Shown piece after piece: positions 17,991 to 26,787 of a DNA stretch of 64,000 nucleotides; the first letter of the stretch is position 1; each line of letters starts with the position of its first letter. The stretch covers positions 1,813,501-1,877,500 of the forward strand of contig NC_014501.1 of the NCBI RefSeq assembly GCF_000147335.1, read 5' to 3'. Position numbers and translations under genes: made by a program. Under the pieces are notes generated by a model. That model was not told where the DNA came from. It was given only the letters and a program-made list of their open reading frames with translations, and did no database searches. The DNA comes from Gloeothece verrucosa PCC 7822 (GTDB lineage Bacteria; Cyanobacteriota; Cyanobacteriia; Cyanobacteriales; Microcystaceae).

Positions 17991-18264
17991 AGACTTAAAA
18001 AAACGCTCAGACAAAAACCGCCCGATGACCACTGTTACTATTCGGATGCCTGAAGATGTCATTGAAGATTTAAAGCGGCTTGCTCCCCTACATGGCTTTT
18101 CTGGTTATCAACCCTTAATTAGAGCTTACATCGGCCAGGGACTTCGAACAGATTTAGAACGTTTAGAAGGGGATAGCGTAAGAGCATTAATTGAAAGTCT
18201 CAAGCGGCATGGTGTCAGTAGCGAAGTGATTAATCAAGCACTCAGGGAAGTTGCTCACAAATAA
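17980..18264 (+). CDS. brnA: BrnA/CopG-type antitoxin, orphaned
   Basis: 94 residues. KKRSDKNRPMTTVTIRMPEDVIEDLKRLAPLHGFSGYQPLIRAYIGQGL is a ribbon-helix-helix DNA-binding module of the BrnA/CopG type: a beta strand (TVTIRMP) followed by two helices. In BrnTA systems the antitoxin blocks the BrnT ribonuclease and represses its operon. Here the gene is intact while brnT upstream is truncated, and the original promoter has probably gone with the missing toxin part. Downstream 62 bases later is another antitoxin-like ORF. Confidence 0.75.
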   Translation: MKIEDLKKRSDKNRPMTTVTIRMPEDVIEDLKRLAPLHGFSGYQPLIRAYIGQGLRTDLERLEGDSVRALIESLKRHGVSSEVINQALREVAHK

Positions 18265-18326
18265 GATAAATTCAGTAGAGATCGCCTCCAGACTAAAATA
18301 AAAGAGTACATACATGAGCCTCATCA

Positions 18327-18548
18327 ATGACTACTACTAACTCAATCCCATTTCAAAAAGTAGTTGAGTATGTTGAAGCCCTTTCTCCTGAAGAACAAGA
18401 TTTACTTGTTTCTCTGATTCAAAAAAGAAGAGTTGAGGAGCGCCGCGCAGAAATTGCAGCTAATGCAACTGAGACAATAAAAGCATGGCATCAAGGACGT
18501 GCAAAACGGGGTTCTGTTAATGATTTACGTGCCAAACTGAACACTTAA
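18327..18548 (+). CDS. Antitoxin-like small protein without adjacent toxin
   Basis: 73 residues: VVEYVEALSPEEQDLLVSLIQKRRVEERRAEIAANATETIKAWHQGRAKRGSVNDLRAKL. The pattern (leucine-rich helix, E-E-Q, basic RRxEERR helix, then a short KRGSxxDLRAxL tail) matches small cyanobacterial proteins usually followed by a RelE/YafQ-type toxin gene. No such toxin follows; instead a repeat element (18561-18610) begins 12 bases after the stop. It is therefore either an orphan antitoxin or a solitary regulator. The family assignment is from memory of the pattern and is moderate. Confidence 0.6.
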   Translation: MTTTNSIPFQKVVEYVEALSPEEQDLLVSLIQKRRVEERRAEIAANATETIKAWHQGRAKRGSVNDLRAKLNT

Positions 18549-18560
18549 ACATGAATAATA

Positions 18561-18610
18561 TTAGCCGGCTTTGGCAGGCTTTGCTCCTATAGCGGAACCC
18601 TTCAGGGTGC
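18561..18610. repeat. Two-hairpin dispersed repeat, copy C
   Basis: A GCCGGC..GGCAGGC imperfect hairpin followed, after CTATAGC, by the palindrome ACCCTTCAGGGT (18597-18608). The order and sequence match copies at 36694-36742 (same strand) and 36589-36637 (opposite strand). Confidence 0.6.
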
Positions 18611-18702
18611 AGGCGTTAAACGAAGAAGCAAATTGTTAAAATAACCATAGAGGGTTAAACGCTTCCATCGGTTCTCATAGAAGAGGTAAAGGAAAATCAA
18701 TA

Positions 18703-19167
18703 ATGGATAAACGTCAAAGTAGCTACATCCTTTGGTTAGGTTTTTTATTTGGATTTGGCGGACTACATCGAATTTATAACGGCAAAATAACAACAGGATT
18801 AATCTGGTTAATGACCTGGGGATTATTTGGATTTGGTCAATTTTTTGACTTATTTCTCATTCCCTCAATGGTAGAAGAAAATGCGCTTCCTACTAAAGAT
18901 CGTCCTCAGTTGGGTAGAAATGAAAAATATGGGTCAGCTAATGTTGAACTCGTTGAACCCAACAAAGAAAACTTAATGGTGAGACTGGTGAAAGCCGCTC
19001 ATGCACAAGGAGGTAAAATATCAGTAACCCAAGGCGTTCTCGCCACCGGAGTAGGTTTTAAACAAGTCGAAAGCGTTTTAATGGAAATGGCTAAGACTGG
19101 TTACGTTAGTATAGACAATGACCCAAAAACAGGAATAGTTGTCTATTCGCTGTACGAATACTCTTAA
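18703..19167 (+). CDS. TM2-domain membrane protein
   Basis: 154 residues. Residues about 7-60 form a TM2 domain: [22 protein letters not shown] followed by [24 protein letters not shown], two membrane helices joined by the conserved GxHRxYxG turn and ending in DxxxIP. The C-terminal 70 residues are soluble and look like a small winged-helix-type module ([38 protein letters not shown]). GTAAAGGAAAA precedes the ATG at 18703. The stop codon lies 20 bases before the rtcA start. Function unknown; TM2 proteins are membrane proteins of mostly undefined role. Confidence 0.85.
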   Translation: MDKRQSSYILWLGFLFGFGGLHRIYNGKITTGLIWLMTWGLFGFGQFFDLFLIPSMVEENALPTKDRPQLGRNEKYGSANVELVEPNKENLMVRLVKAAHAQGGKISVTQGVLATGVGFKQVESVLMEMAKTGYVSIDNDPKTGIVVYSLYEYS

Positions 19168-19186
19168 GCTTTTTAGAACCAACATT

Positions 19187-20239
19187 ATGCTTGATATTGA
19201 TGGATCTTGGGGGGAGGGGGGAGGCCAAATTCTGCGGAGTAGCCTAAGTTTAGCCGCTATTACTGGGCAGGCCATACGTTTATACCAAATTCGCGCAGGA
19301 CGAAAAAAACCCGGACTTGCCGCCCAACATTTAACCTGTGTGCGTGCGGCGGCGGCTGTGTGTAAAGCCGAAGTCAGAGGCGATAAACTTGGATCAATGA
19401 CCTTAGAATTTATGCCGGGTTCTCCTCCCTGTCCGGGCAATTATACCTTTGATGTGACCGAAGCCAGAGAAGGAGGTTCAGCCGGTGCGGTTACTTTAAT
19501 CTTACAAACAGTCCTTTTACCTTTAGCAATGGCATCAGGAGACTCTGTGGTTATCCTCAAGGGAGGAACCCATGTGGCTTGGAGTCCTCCCATTTCTTAT
19601 ATTGAGCAAGTTTATATACCCTTACTGAGAAAATTAGGATTACAAGCCGAATTAGAATTACAAGCTTGGGGTTGGTATCCTAAAGGCGGCGGTGAGGTTC
19701 ATTTGCACATTAAAGGGAACACCCGCTTACAAGGGCAAAAATTTCTGGAAAAAGGCGCATTACAACAAATAAAAGGGTTAGCAGTGGTCACAGAATTGCC
19801 CTCTCATATCCCTCAACGCATGGCGATGCGCTGCGAAAACTTATTGCAACAAGCTCATCTTAAAGGCTATGTAGAACCTATACGAGCAAAAGGGGTTGCT
19901 CCGGGTGCAGGGGTTTTTCTGACGGCAGAGTATGAAAATATACGCGCGGGTTTTGGTGCGTTAGGAAGACGGGGGCTACCTGCCGAAATGGTGGCTCAGA
20001 GGGCTGTTGAGGAATTAGTCGCCTTTCATCAACAGGATGCCCCAGTAGAGGAGTTTTTGGGAGATCAATTACTGTTACCAATGGCGTTAGCTCATTCTTC
20101 GAGTCAATACCGAGTGGTTCACATGAGTGATCATTTAAAAACCAATGCTTTGACGATTTCACAATTTGGTTTAGCTCAAATTGATCTTAACCCAGAAGAA
20201 AGCCTTGTTTGTGTTAAACCTCATCACAGTTTAACCTAG
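19187..20239 (+). CDS. rtcA: RNA 3'-terminal phosphate cyclase
   Basis: 350 residues from the ATG at 19187; a longer frame from TTG 19139 would overlap the TM2 gene and precede the conserved start LDIDGSWGEGGGQILRSSL. RtcA converts RNA 3'-phosphates to 2',3'-cyclic phosphates with ATP, via a covalent His-AMP. The signatures GEGGGQILR, REGGSAGAVTLILQ, GWYPKGGGEV, TAEYENIRAGFGALGRRG and HSSSQYRVVHMSDHLKTN (near the C-terminus, with the nucleophilic-His region) are present. No rtcB or rtcR gene lies beside it. Confidence 0.95.
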   Translation: MLDIDGSWGEGGGQILRSSLSLAAITGQAIRLYQIRAGRKKPGLAAQHLTCVRAAAAVCKAEVRGDKLGSMTLEFMPGSPPCPGNYTFDVTEAREGGSAGAVTLILQTVLLPLAMASGDSVVILKGGTHVAWSPPISYIEQVYIPLLRKLGLQAELELQAWGWYPKGGGEVHLHIKGNTRLQGQKFLEKGALQQIKGLAVVTELPSHIPQRMAMRCENLLQQAHLKGYVEPIRAKGVAPGAGVFLTAEYENIRAGFGALGRRGLPAEMVAQRAVEELVAFHQQDAPVEEFLGDQLLLPMALAHSSSQYRVVHMSDHLKTNALTISQFGLAQIDLNPEESLVCVKPHHSLT

Positions 20240-20318
20240 GGTGGGCAAGCTGTCCTCTGTTGCCTAAAATTAGATATCCTAGCATAGAGAAAAAATGATC
20301 TAAGGAATGAAATAGTCT

Positions 20319-21611
20319 GTGTTAGACATTAAGCAAATTCGAGAAAACCCAGAACAAGTACAAGAACGACTCAACCGCCGTAATGCGGCTAAAGGCTATG
20401 ATTTGACTCCGATTTTAGAACTTGATCAGCAACAACGAGAATTAGAGTCAAGCCGCATTCAGTTGCAAACCCGCAGTAATGAAATTAGTAAACTCATTCC
20501 TCAAAAAATTAAAGCGGGTAGCGATCCTAAAGGGGAAGAAATTAAAGCCCTTAAAGAAGAAGGAAATGAGGTTAAAAATAAATTATCCTCTTTAGAACCT
20601 CAAGAAAGAGAAATTAAAGCACAGATAGAAAATTTATTATTACAACTACCTAATTTACCGGCTGAGTCTACCCCCATCGGCAAAGATGAAACTGAGAATG
20701 TAGAAGTGCGGCGTTGGGGCGATGAATATCTGCCGACACTTCAAGTGCTTCCTCATTGGGAAATCGGCGAAAAGTTAGGAATCTTAGATTTTGAACGAGC
20801 GGTAAAAGTTGCTCAAAGCCGCTTTGTTAATTTAGTGGGTCTAGGTGCGGCATTAGAAAGGGCTTTAATTAATTTTATGCTGGACCGGCAAATAGAGGCG
20901 GGTTATCTGGAAGTTATGCCGCCTATTCTCATTAATAGCACTTCTTTACAAGGCACAGGACAACTCCCTAAATTTTCTGAAGAAAGTTTTAAATGCAGTG
21001 AAGATGAGTTATGGTTAGCACCTACTGCCGAAGTGCCGGTGACTAATTTATATCGGGATGAAATTATCGATTTAGATCAACTTCCTATTAAACATTGTGC
21101 TTATACCCCTTGTTTTCGTCGAGAAGCCGGCAGTTATGGAAGGGATACTAAGGGGTTAATTCGTTTGCATCAATTCAATAAAGTCGAATTAGTTAAAATC
21201 GTTCCTCCGGATACTTCAGAAGCCGAACATCAGGCTTTAGTGAGCGATGCTGAGGCAATTTTACAAGCCTTAAAGTTACCCTATCGCGTGATTGAATTGT
21301 GTACCGGTGATTTAGGATTTGGTGCGGCTAAATGTTATGATTTAGAGGTTTGGTTGCCGTCTTCTAATACTTATCGAGAAATTTCTAGTTGTTCTAATTT
21401 TAGAGATTTTCAGGCGCGGCGGGCGAATATTCGTTTTAAAGAAAAGGGTAAAAAAGGCACTCAATATGTTCATACACTTAATGGTTCTGGGTTAGCTATC
21501 GGTAGAACCATGTCGGCTATTTTAGAAAACTATCAACAAGCTGATGGAACGGTAAAAGTTCCCGAAGTTTTACAACCTTATTTAAAGCGGGAAGTGATCG
21601 GGAAAAATTAG
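20319..21611 (+). CDS. serS: Seryl-tRNA synthetase
   Basis: 430 residues starting with GTG (20319). Residues 1-110 form the antiparallel coiled-coil arm that grips the long variable arm of tRNA-Ser. Class II motif 2 is present as [22 protein letters not shown] and motif 3 as [19 protein letters not shown]. The serine-binding TAEVP segment appears as [12 protein letters not shown]. Full length compared with bacterial SerRS. It is transcribed in the same direction as rtcA 79 bases upstream, possibly from its own promoter. Confidence 0.98.
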   Translation: MLDIKQIRENPEQVQERLNRRNAAKGYDLTPILELDQQQRELESSRIQLQTRSNEISKLIPQKIKAGSDPKGEEIKALKEEGNEVKNKLSSLEPQEREIKAQIENLLLQLPNLPAESTPIGKDETENVEVRRWGDEYLPTLQVLPHWEIGEKLGILDFERAVKVAQSRFVNLVGLGAALERALINFMLDRQIEAGYLEVMPPILINSTSLQGTGQLPKFSEESFKCSEDELWLAPTAEVPVTNLYRDEIIDLDQLPIKHCAYTPCFRREAGSYGRDTKGLIRLHQFNKVELVKIVPPDTSEAEHQALVSDAEAILQALKLPYRVIELCTGDLGFGAAKCYDLEVWLPSSNTYREISSCSNFRDFQARRANIRFKEKGKKGTQYVHTLNGSGLAIGRTMSAILENYQQADGTVKVPEVLQPYLKREVIGKN

Positions 21612-21680
21612 ATAAATTTTGAATTAATGATTTTTTTAAGTTTGTAGTTGTATTATTAAAAAACAGCTACAAATATTTTT

Positions 21681-22310
21681 TTAGTCTATCTGCCGCCTAA
21701 CCCACTCTCTAACTTGTCTAACAAAAATCAGCCTTCCTTCACATCGATAAGTATCAATAAGTGAGGGGATTTCTTGAACTCGTAAATTAGGAAATACTAA
21801 ACTATTTTCTACTTCGAGATATTCCTCGCCTTGCAACTGATAAATTTTTAATTCTCCCGAATCATAACACCAAATTTCAGGCACACCTAAACGGGCATAA
21901 ATAGGAAACCGATCTAAGGACTTGCTAGTAATATCTATCTCTAAGGCTAAATCCGGAGCAGGGTCTTGATTCAAATCAAATTGTAACTTACCTCGGATCA
22001 AAGGTTCATTCTGGAAATAGAAACAATTATCAGCTTCTACTCCCACCTTTTCGAATTCTCGCTTCCAAGTCGTTGAACCTAGACATTCACAGTTTAACTC
22101 TAAAAGTTCAGCAACATCTTTAATTGTATCGCTAATTCTTTCTTTGTAATACTCATGTTCAGGTAAGGGGGTCATAATCTCGAGTGTTCCATGATCATAA
22201 GCGATTCTAGCTGAACGAGTTTCTCCTAAATTGGCTAGGATATTTTCAAATTGTTGCCAACTAATACTGTAAAGAATAACCCGATCACACCGACGTTCAG
22301 TCAGTAGCAT
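21681..22310 (-). CDS. Uma2-family (DUF820) putative nuclease
   Basis: 209 residues. The fold belongs to the PD-(D/E)XK-like Uma2 family, abundant in cyanobacteria. Conserved features seen are YDHGTLEIMTPLPEHE near residue 38, the KREFEKVGVEADNCFYF region, PDLALEIDITSKSLDRFPIYARLGVPEIW (acidic catalytic residues around 126-130) and YRCEGRL. The usual lysine before the ExD motif is replaced by the ALEIDITS pattern normal for this family. The genes are usually solitary and their role is unknown. It ends 70 bases after serS in convergent orientation. Confidence 0.88.
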   Translation of the reverse strand: MLLTERRCDRVILYSISWQQFENILANLGETRSARIAYDHGTLEIMTPLPEHEYYKERISDTIKDVAELLELNCECLGSTTWKREFEKVGVEADNCFYFQNEPLIRGKLQFDLNQDPAPDLALEIDITSKSLDRFPIYARLGVPEIWCYDSGELKIYQLQGEEYLEVENSLVFPNLRVQEIPSLIDTYRCEGRLIFVRQVREWVRRQID

Positions 22311-22377
22311 AATTCCCCCTAAAAAATCATAAAACTTTATATTTATTCATTGTAGCTAGTGAAAATTTCTCTAAAAA

Positions 22378-22887
22378 TTAAGGTGCTATTTGTTGTCCTG
22401 AACGATCATAAACTAAAATATCCCACTGACCATCTTTAGCCACTTCAAAAGCAATTTTTGTCCCATCAGCGCTAATGGTTGGGTTTCTTACTTCGGCGGG
22501 TAAACTAGCGGTGAGATTACGCTTTTGTTCTGTCTGGCGATCATAAATAAAAATGCCTGTCCTTCCTTGACGGGAAGCCTGAAAAACAATATAACGGCCA
22601 TCTTCAGAAATCGAAGGATGAGACGTGACTTCATCTAAAGAATTCAGTCCCGGTAAGTTGACTAATTGACGAATTTGTGCATCATAAAGATAGACATCCT
22701 GAGAACCATTGCGGTCCGAGACAAAAACAATAAAGCGAGAGGAAATTTGAGGGGTTAACTCAGAAGCAAAACTATTTAAACTACGTCCGCCTGGATCAAA
22801 AGGAAAATTTAATAAGCGAGGATAGCCAGTACAGCCACTCAATAAACTGGTAACACTAATTAAAACAATAAACGCAAAAGGTTTCAC
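22378..22887 (-). CDS. TolB-like beta-propeller lipoprotein
   Basis: 169 residues. The N-terminus is a lipoprotein signal (FIVLISVTSLLSGCTGYP, Cys at about 19). The mature part has WD40-like/TolB-type blades: SSRFIVFVSDRNGSQDVYLYD, RYIVFQASRQGRTGIFIYDRQ and TKIAFEVAKDGQWDILVYDR. Only three blades are present, so the protein is much smaller than TolB and must pair with others or be a partial propeller. It is a paralogue of the next gene upstream, 50 bases away. No Tol-Pal genes are adjacent. Confidence 0.82.
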   Translation of the reverse strand: MKPFAFIVLISVTSLLSGCTGYPRLLNFPFDPGGRSLNSFASELTPQISSRFIVFVSDRNGSQDVYLYDAQIRQLVNLPGLNSLDEVTSHPSISEDGRYIVFQASRQGRTGIFIYDRQTEQKRNLTASLPAEVRNPTISADGTKIAFEVAKDGQWDILVYDRSGQQIAP

Positions 22888-22937
22888 TAGAATTTTTCTA
22901 ACTGTTCAGTAGAAGTTCCCCTATAGAAATGATAAGT

Positions 22938-23501
22938 CTATTGTTGAGGATTCGGAACACGAGTGCCATCCGGAATATCTAACTCAACTAAAGGACCGCG
23001 ATCTAACACTTCCACATCCCATTGACCTCGCCGCGCCGTTTCAAAGACGATATAACGACCATCCGGGCTAATATTGGGGTTTCTTAGCCAACTGCGATAG
23101 TTTTGGGTTAGCAATTCTGAACGTCCTGTCGCTTGGTCATAAAGAATAATATCCGGACGACCTTGAATACTGGAAATATAAACCAAGTAGCGACCTGTAC
23201 GACTTAAACTCGGACTCTCGGCGATCGCCCCACCCGAGGGTTCAAAGCCTCTCAATTGTCGAAATTGTCGGGCTTGTAAATCATACAACACGATTTGACT
23301 TTTGCCATTGCGATTAGATACAAAAGCCAGTAACCGGCCATCTCCACTTAAGGTCGGTTGTTCATCGTTGTAACGGCTATTGAGTCCCGATAACAATTGA
23401 GGCCCATTAGTGAAGTCACAAGCACTCAATAAGGCCATTAAACTCAATCCCGTTATTGTCATCCACCACTGCTGCCCACAAGCAGTTATCGCTCTTTTCA
23501 C
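22938..23501 (-). CDS. TolB-like beta-propeller lipoprotein, paralogue
   Basis: 187 residues. A signal with lipobox (LSLMALLSACDFTN, Cys about 28) is followed by blades GRLLAFVSNRNGKSQIVLYDLQ, RYLVYISSIQGRPDIILYDQ and RYIVFETARRGQWDVEVLDRG. It is clearly a tandem duplicate of the protein encoded at 22378-22887: blade order and spacing are the same. It begins 12 bases after the ycf66 stop codon, so ycf66 and the two lipoproteins may form one transcript. Function unknown. Confidence 0.82.
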   Translation of the reverse strand: MKRAITACGQQWWMTITGLSLMALLSACDFTNGPQLLSGLNSRYNDEQPTLSGDGRLLAFVSNRNGKSQIVLYDLQARQFRQLRGFEPSGGAIAESPSLSRTGRYLVYISSIQGRPDIILYDQATGRSELLTQNYRSWLRNPNISPDGRYIVFETARRGQWDVEVLDRGPLVELDIPDGTRVPNPQQ

Positions 23502-23513
23502 ATTAGACGACTT

Positions 23514-24524
23514 TTAATAATCAAAGCGGCTAGGATTATCCTCATTATAATCTCGGTTCCGAGGGCGTTCAGATTGAGATTCTGTATCGTTATAATCCCG
23601 ACGAGGATTGCGTTCAGATTGAGATTCTGTATCGTTATAATCTCGGTTTCGAGGGCGTTCAGATTGAGATTCTGTATCGTTATAATCCCGACGAGGATTG
23701 CGTTCAGATTGAGATTCTGTATCCCATTGAGAATTATCTTCAGACTTTTCGTCTAGGGGTTGATAATCCACATATTCTGCTGATGCTGCATCTGCATCTT
23801 TCATGGAATAAATATCATCAGTGGGAGGACGAGAGGGCCGTCTCCTCGGGGGTTTATTGGCGGTTTGGGGGGGTTCAACACCTGAAGGACGACGAGAAGG
23901 ACGACTTGAGGGAGGTCTTTTTTCCCGAGTTTCTGAACCTTCACTCCAATCATCATAGGGATCGTAAGTGGGGGAAGAACTCGAACGAGGCCGACGCACG
24001 CGAGAAGTTTTCGGACTATTATAAGGATCAGTATTTGAACCCCCAGGACGACGAGTTCTTGAGGTGCGAGGTTCTTCCTCATAGCCGCCACGACTAGATC
24101 CCCGATAGTCTGTTCCTTTTAAGCGTTGTCTATTGGCATAGCGTTCCTCATCGTAGGGTTCTAACGCTTCTAATTCTGCCTCTTGCTGATAACTATAAGT
24201 ATAGGCATCACTAACGGGTCGATCTTCCACAATCGGACCACTCCGTCTCGCTTGTTCAGTAGCTACGCCCCGTAAACGAATGGTTTCTACCGCAAAAAAG
24301 ATGGTTGAACCTGTCAGAAGAAACTGACCAAACTGTAAAATAGGATCAAGCCGCCATCCTTGGAACAGCAGAATTAAACCACACAACAAACCCACAGCAG
24401 CAAAAAAGATATCGTGGTCTCTAGATAACTCAGGACGGACAGAGCGAAGGAAATAGAGTCCTGCGCCGGCGACTGCTAAAAATATTCCTAAAATGCTGGC
24501 TGAGTTCAGCCCAAAGTTTACCAT
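23514..24524 (-). CDS. ycf66: Ycf66-family membrane protein with repeat-rich tail
   Basis: 336 residues. The first 90 residues hold three membrane helices in the Ycf66 pattern (GLNSASILGIFLAVAGAGLYFLR, HDIFFAAVGLLCGLILLFQGWRL, LQFGQFLLTGSTIFFAVETIRLRG). The rest is hydrophilic, rich in Arg, Pro and Ser, and ends in about four repeats of a 15-residue unit around YNDTESQSERNPRRD/RPRNRD, encoded by the 45-base tandem array at 23551-23725. Ycf66 proteins are restricted to cyanobacteria and plastids and have no settled function. psbX lies upstream on the same strand. Confidence 0.9.
   Translation of the reverse strand: MVNFGLNSASILGIFLAVAGAGLYFLRSVRPELSRDHDIFFAAVGLLCGLILLFQGWRLDPILQFGQFLLTGSTIFFAVETIRLRGVATEQARRSGPIVEDRPVSDAYTYSYQQEAELEALEPYDEERYANRQRLKGTDYRGSSRGGYEEEPRTSRTRRPGGSNTDPYNSPKTSRVRRPRSSSSPTYDPYDDWSEGSETREKRPPSSRPSRRPSGVEPPQTANKPPRRRPSRPPTDDIYSMKDADAASAEYVDYQPLDEKSEDNSQWDTESQSERNPRRDYNDTESQSERPRNRDYNDTESQSERNPRRDYNDTESQSERPRNRDYNEDNPSRFDY
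23551..23725. repeat. 45-bp minisatellite inside ycf66
   Basis: Four 45-base units of two alternating types follow one another: 23551-23595 and 23641-23685 (with CGGTTYCGAGGGCG) and 23596-23640 and 23686-23725 (with CGACGAGGATTGCG). All share GTTCAGATTGAGATTCTGTAT. The alternation suggests duplication of a 90-base double unit. It stays in frame. Confidence 0.85.
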
Positions 24525-24689
24525 TTACTTCTCCGTTCTCAGTTCGTGAACTTCGGCACTATCGTAATACTCTATCTCTAATTTAACCCGTCTTTTATCA
24601 GACCCTAATTATTCAGTTTGATCGCTGCTTGAGTTCCCATTTCAGTAGACTTCCCCACCCCTAAGCCGGAGTGAGGAAAAAAGGGTAAC

Positions 24690-24812
24690 TTACTGTATGC
24701 GCTTGATTTTATCGTTTTGTGAGATGAAGATCAGCGCGACTGTTGCCGGGATAACAACAATCACAGCACCCCAGACTAAGCTCCAGAGGAAGTTGGCTAA
24801 AGAAGGTGTCAT
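24690..24812 (-). CDS. psbX: Photosystem II protein PsbX
   Basis: 40 residues: [20 protein letters not shown] continuing with [20 protein letters not shown]. The [14 protein letters not shown]-terminus, single membrane helix and basic SQxDxIxR tail are diagnostic of PsbX, a low-mass subunit of PSII near the QB side. The gene is too short for ordinary ORF cut-offs. It lies 165 bases upstream of ycf66 on the same strand, an association also seen in other cyanobacteria. Confidence 0.92.
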   Translation of the reverse strand: MTPSLANFLWSLVWGAVIVVIPATVALIFISQNDKIKRIQ

Positions 24813-24837
24813 AAGCTTTTTACTGTTTGGTTTTTAA

Positions 24838-25071
24838 ACGATATCGTTACTCATTTTATCCTATCGCGTAGAGTATACCGCTAGATTCGATCAAGTTGAC
24901 GAGCGGCTCAACAAATTAGAACTAGGACAAGCGCGACTCGAGCAAAAAGTTGACGGGTTAGCCAAGCCCATAGAAACTCAAGAATTTATCAGTCGTCGTA
25001 TTTTTATGCGGTTAATCGTTGCTATTTTAGGGGGTTTGGCTAAGTTATTTGGTTTAGCTGGCAATCCTTAA
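24838..25071 (+). pseudogene. Remnant of a small coiled-coil/membrane protein gene
   Basis: The frame is open from 24838 to the TAA at 25069-25071 and reads VEYTARFDQVDERLNKLELG, then QARLEQKVDGLAKPIETQEFISRR, then a hydrophobic IFMRLIVAILGGLAKLFGL. This has the look of small cyanobacterial proteins with a coiled coil and a C-terminal membrane helix. No ATG, GTG or TTG precedes the coiled-coil part in frame, so the 5' end is missing or starts at a rare codon. Confidence is low. Confidence 0.4.
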
Positions 25072-25102
25072 CAAGGATTAGTTAGAGACGCACCCTAACC
25101 AT

Positions 25103-26668
25103 TTATTTTTCTTCTGCTCTCGTCAATATTTCCTGCAATACAGGTGAGAGTTTTTGATTTAATCGTCCAGTGCTAATAAATTCGGCATAAGTTTCTGCCT
25201 CAATATCTATTAACGTTTCTCGGATTTGTTCCATAATTAAAGAACGCAACTGAGGATATTGCTGATTATATTCGCTAATTTTCGCTTCAATTACTTGCAA
25301 TTCTCCTTTGACTAACGTTTGTTCATAGCGATAAAACTGTTCATCAACTTCAGGGGTTTGATCCAATTTATCCAAATATTCTAATATCCTTAATAACGCG
25401 GTTCGCCGCGCCAATAATTCGGAATATTCTTGACGTAAGGGTTGATCGCCAATTAAATCTAACTTTTCTAAAAATAATTTAGTGGTTAATCCCTGAACTA
25501 ATAAAGTAAACAAAACCACGCCAAAAACAGCATCGATAATATCTTGTCTTGCCTCTAAAACTGTGGGAACACTTAAAGCTAGGGCAATAGACACCGATCC
25601 CCTTAATCCTCCCCACCATAAAATAGTTTTTTCTTTAGCATTAATTTTGTTTTTTGTCAATAAATTATTAAGACTTCCTAAGCCAAAAATAGCAATCAGA
25701 CGAGTCAAAACCACAGCAACAATAGAGATAAAAATAAGAGGCAAATTATCACTCAAAGACGAAAATTTAATCTGATCACCAATTAACAAAAAAACAATAG
25801 AATTGACAAAAAACGCTAAAAACTCCCAAAACTCGCACACCAAAAGACGGGTACGAGGGTTCATGCCAATACGGGAACCGAAATTGCCCAAAATTATTCC
25901 CACAGTGACAACGCCAATGACCCCTGAACCGCCCAATTCTTCGATAATTAAATAAGTCCCGTAAGCAGAAACTAGGGTTAAAGATTGTTCTACTAACGGA
26001 AGATCAAAGCGTTGAGTCAGATAGGAAATGCCAAACCCGATCAAACAACCAATGCCTATACCCAGACCTGTAAAAGTAAAAAACTGAACAAGAGTATGAG
26101 TTAAAGAAAACTCCTCAACGCCCAATGGTATGCCCACCAGTAACACAAAAGCAACAACCGCCACCCCATCATTAAATAAACTTTCACCCTCCATTAAAAC
26201 GGTTAACTTCTTACTGGCCCCCAATTCCCGAAAAAGAGCAACCACAGACACCGGATCAGTAGCCGCCAAACTAGCTCCCAATAACAAAGCAATGGTTAAA
26301 GGAAGAGTCGTAAATTGGCTGACGGCAGAAGCCACGCCAAAAATTGAAATAATAACCCCTAATACTGCAAATAAAGCCACTGAAAGCCAATTTGCTTTTA
26401 AATCTCGCCAAGGAACATTCCAAGCGGCTTCAAATAACAGAGGCGGCAGAAAGATCTCTAAAATCAGTTCTGGAGAAAGGTTAACCAAGTGAATGTCAAC
26501 AAAAGCTAACCCTAATCCCACCATGACCAATAGTAAAGTATAAGGAAAGGAGCGAAAGGGGGTAAAAATTCTTGAGATAGTTGCTACACTCAAAGAAACA
26601 GACAGTACCACTAAAAACTGTTCTAAATTTTGTTTAATGGCTACATCAGCCATAGACTCTACACTCAT
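25103..26668 (-). CDS. CPA1-family Na+/H+ antiporter
   Basis: 521 residues with about 12 membrane helices in the first 400 residues and a soluble helical C-terminal domain of about 120 residues. Family motifs include FLPPLLFEAAW, GASLAATDPVSVVALFRELG (TDPV ion-binding Asp), LMEGESLFNDGVAVVAF (ND motif) and WGGLRGSVSIALALSVP. It would exchange Na+ or K+ for protons in the plasma or thylakoid membrane. It resembles cyanobacterial NhaS/ApNhaP-like proteins, but which subtype cannot be decided. Divergent from the DUF3038 gene. Confidence 0.93.
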   Translation of the reverse strand: MSVESMADVAIKQNLEQFLVVLSVSLSVATISRIFTPFRSFPYTLLLVMVGLGLAFVDIHLVNLSPELILEIFLPPLLFEAAWNVPWRDLKANWLSVALFAVLGVIISIFGVASAVSQFTTLPLTIALLLGASLAATDPVSVVALFRELGASKKLTVLMEGESLFNDGVAVVAFVLLVGIPLGVEEFSLTHTLVQFFTFTGLGIGIGCLIGFGISYLTQRFDLPLVEQSLTLVSAYGTYLIIEELGGSGVIGVVTVGIILGNFGSRIGMNPRTRLLVCEFWEFLAFFVNSIVFLLIGDQIKFSSLSDNLPLIFISIVAVVLTRLIAIFGLGSLNNLLTKNKINAKEKTILWWGGLRGSVSIALALSVPTVLEARQDIIDAVFGVVLFTLLVQGLTTKLFLEKLDLIGDQPLRQEYSELLARRTALLRILEYLDKLDQTPEVDEQFYRYEQTLVKGELQVIEAKISEYNQQYPQLRSLIMEQIRETLIDIEAETYAEFISTGRLNQKLSPVLQEILTRAEEK

Positions 26669-26787
26669 TAGACTCTCTCCGAGTTAGCATTGAATAAAAA
26701 AATAAATCATCGCCCTCTAGGGAGTCTAGTTTAAAATAATTTCGTCATAATATAAAACCACACTTAAGAAAAATCAATTGTTAATAT

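Noticed and set aside
19139..19186. Upstream TTG start for rtcA
   Set aside because: Would overlap the TM2 gene and adds residues before the conserved RtcA N-terminus; ATG 19187 is preferred.
23574..24097. Plus- and minus-strand ORFs over the ycf66 repeat region
   Set aside because: They arise from the low-complexity and minisatellite composition in alternative frames.
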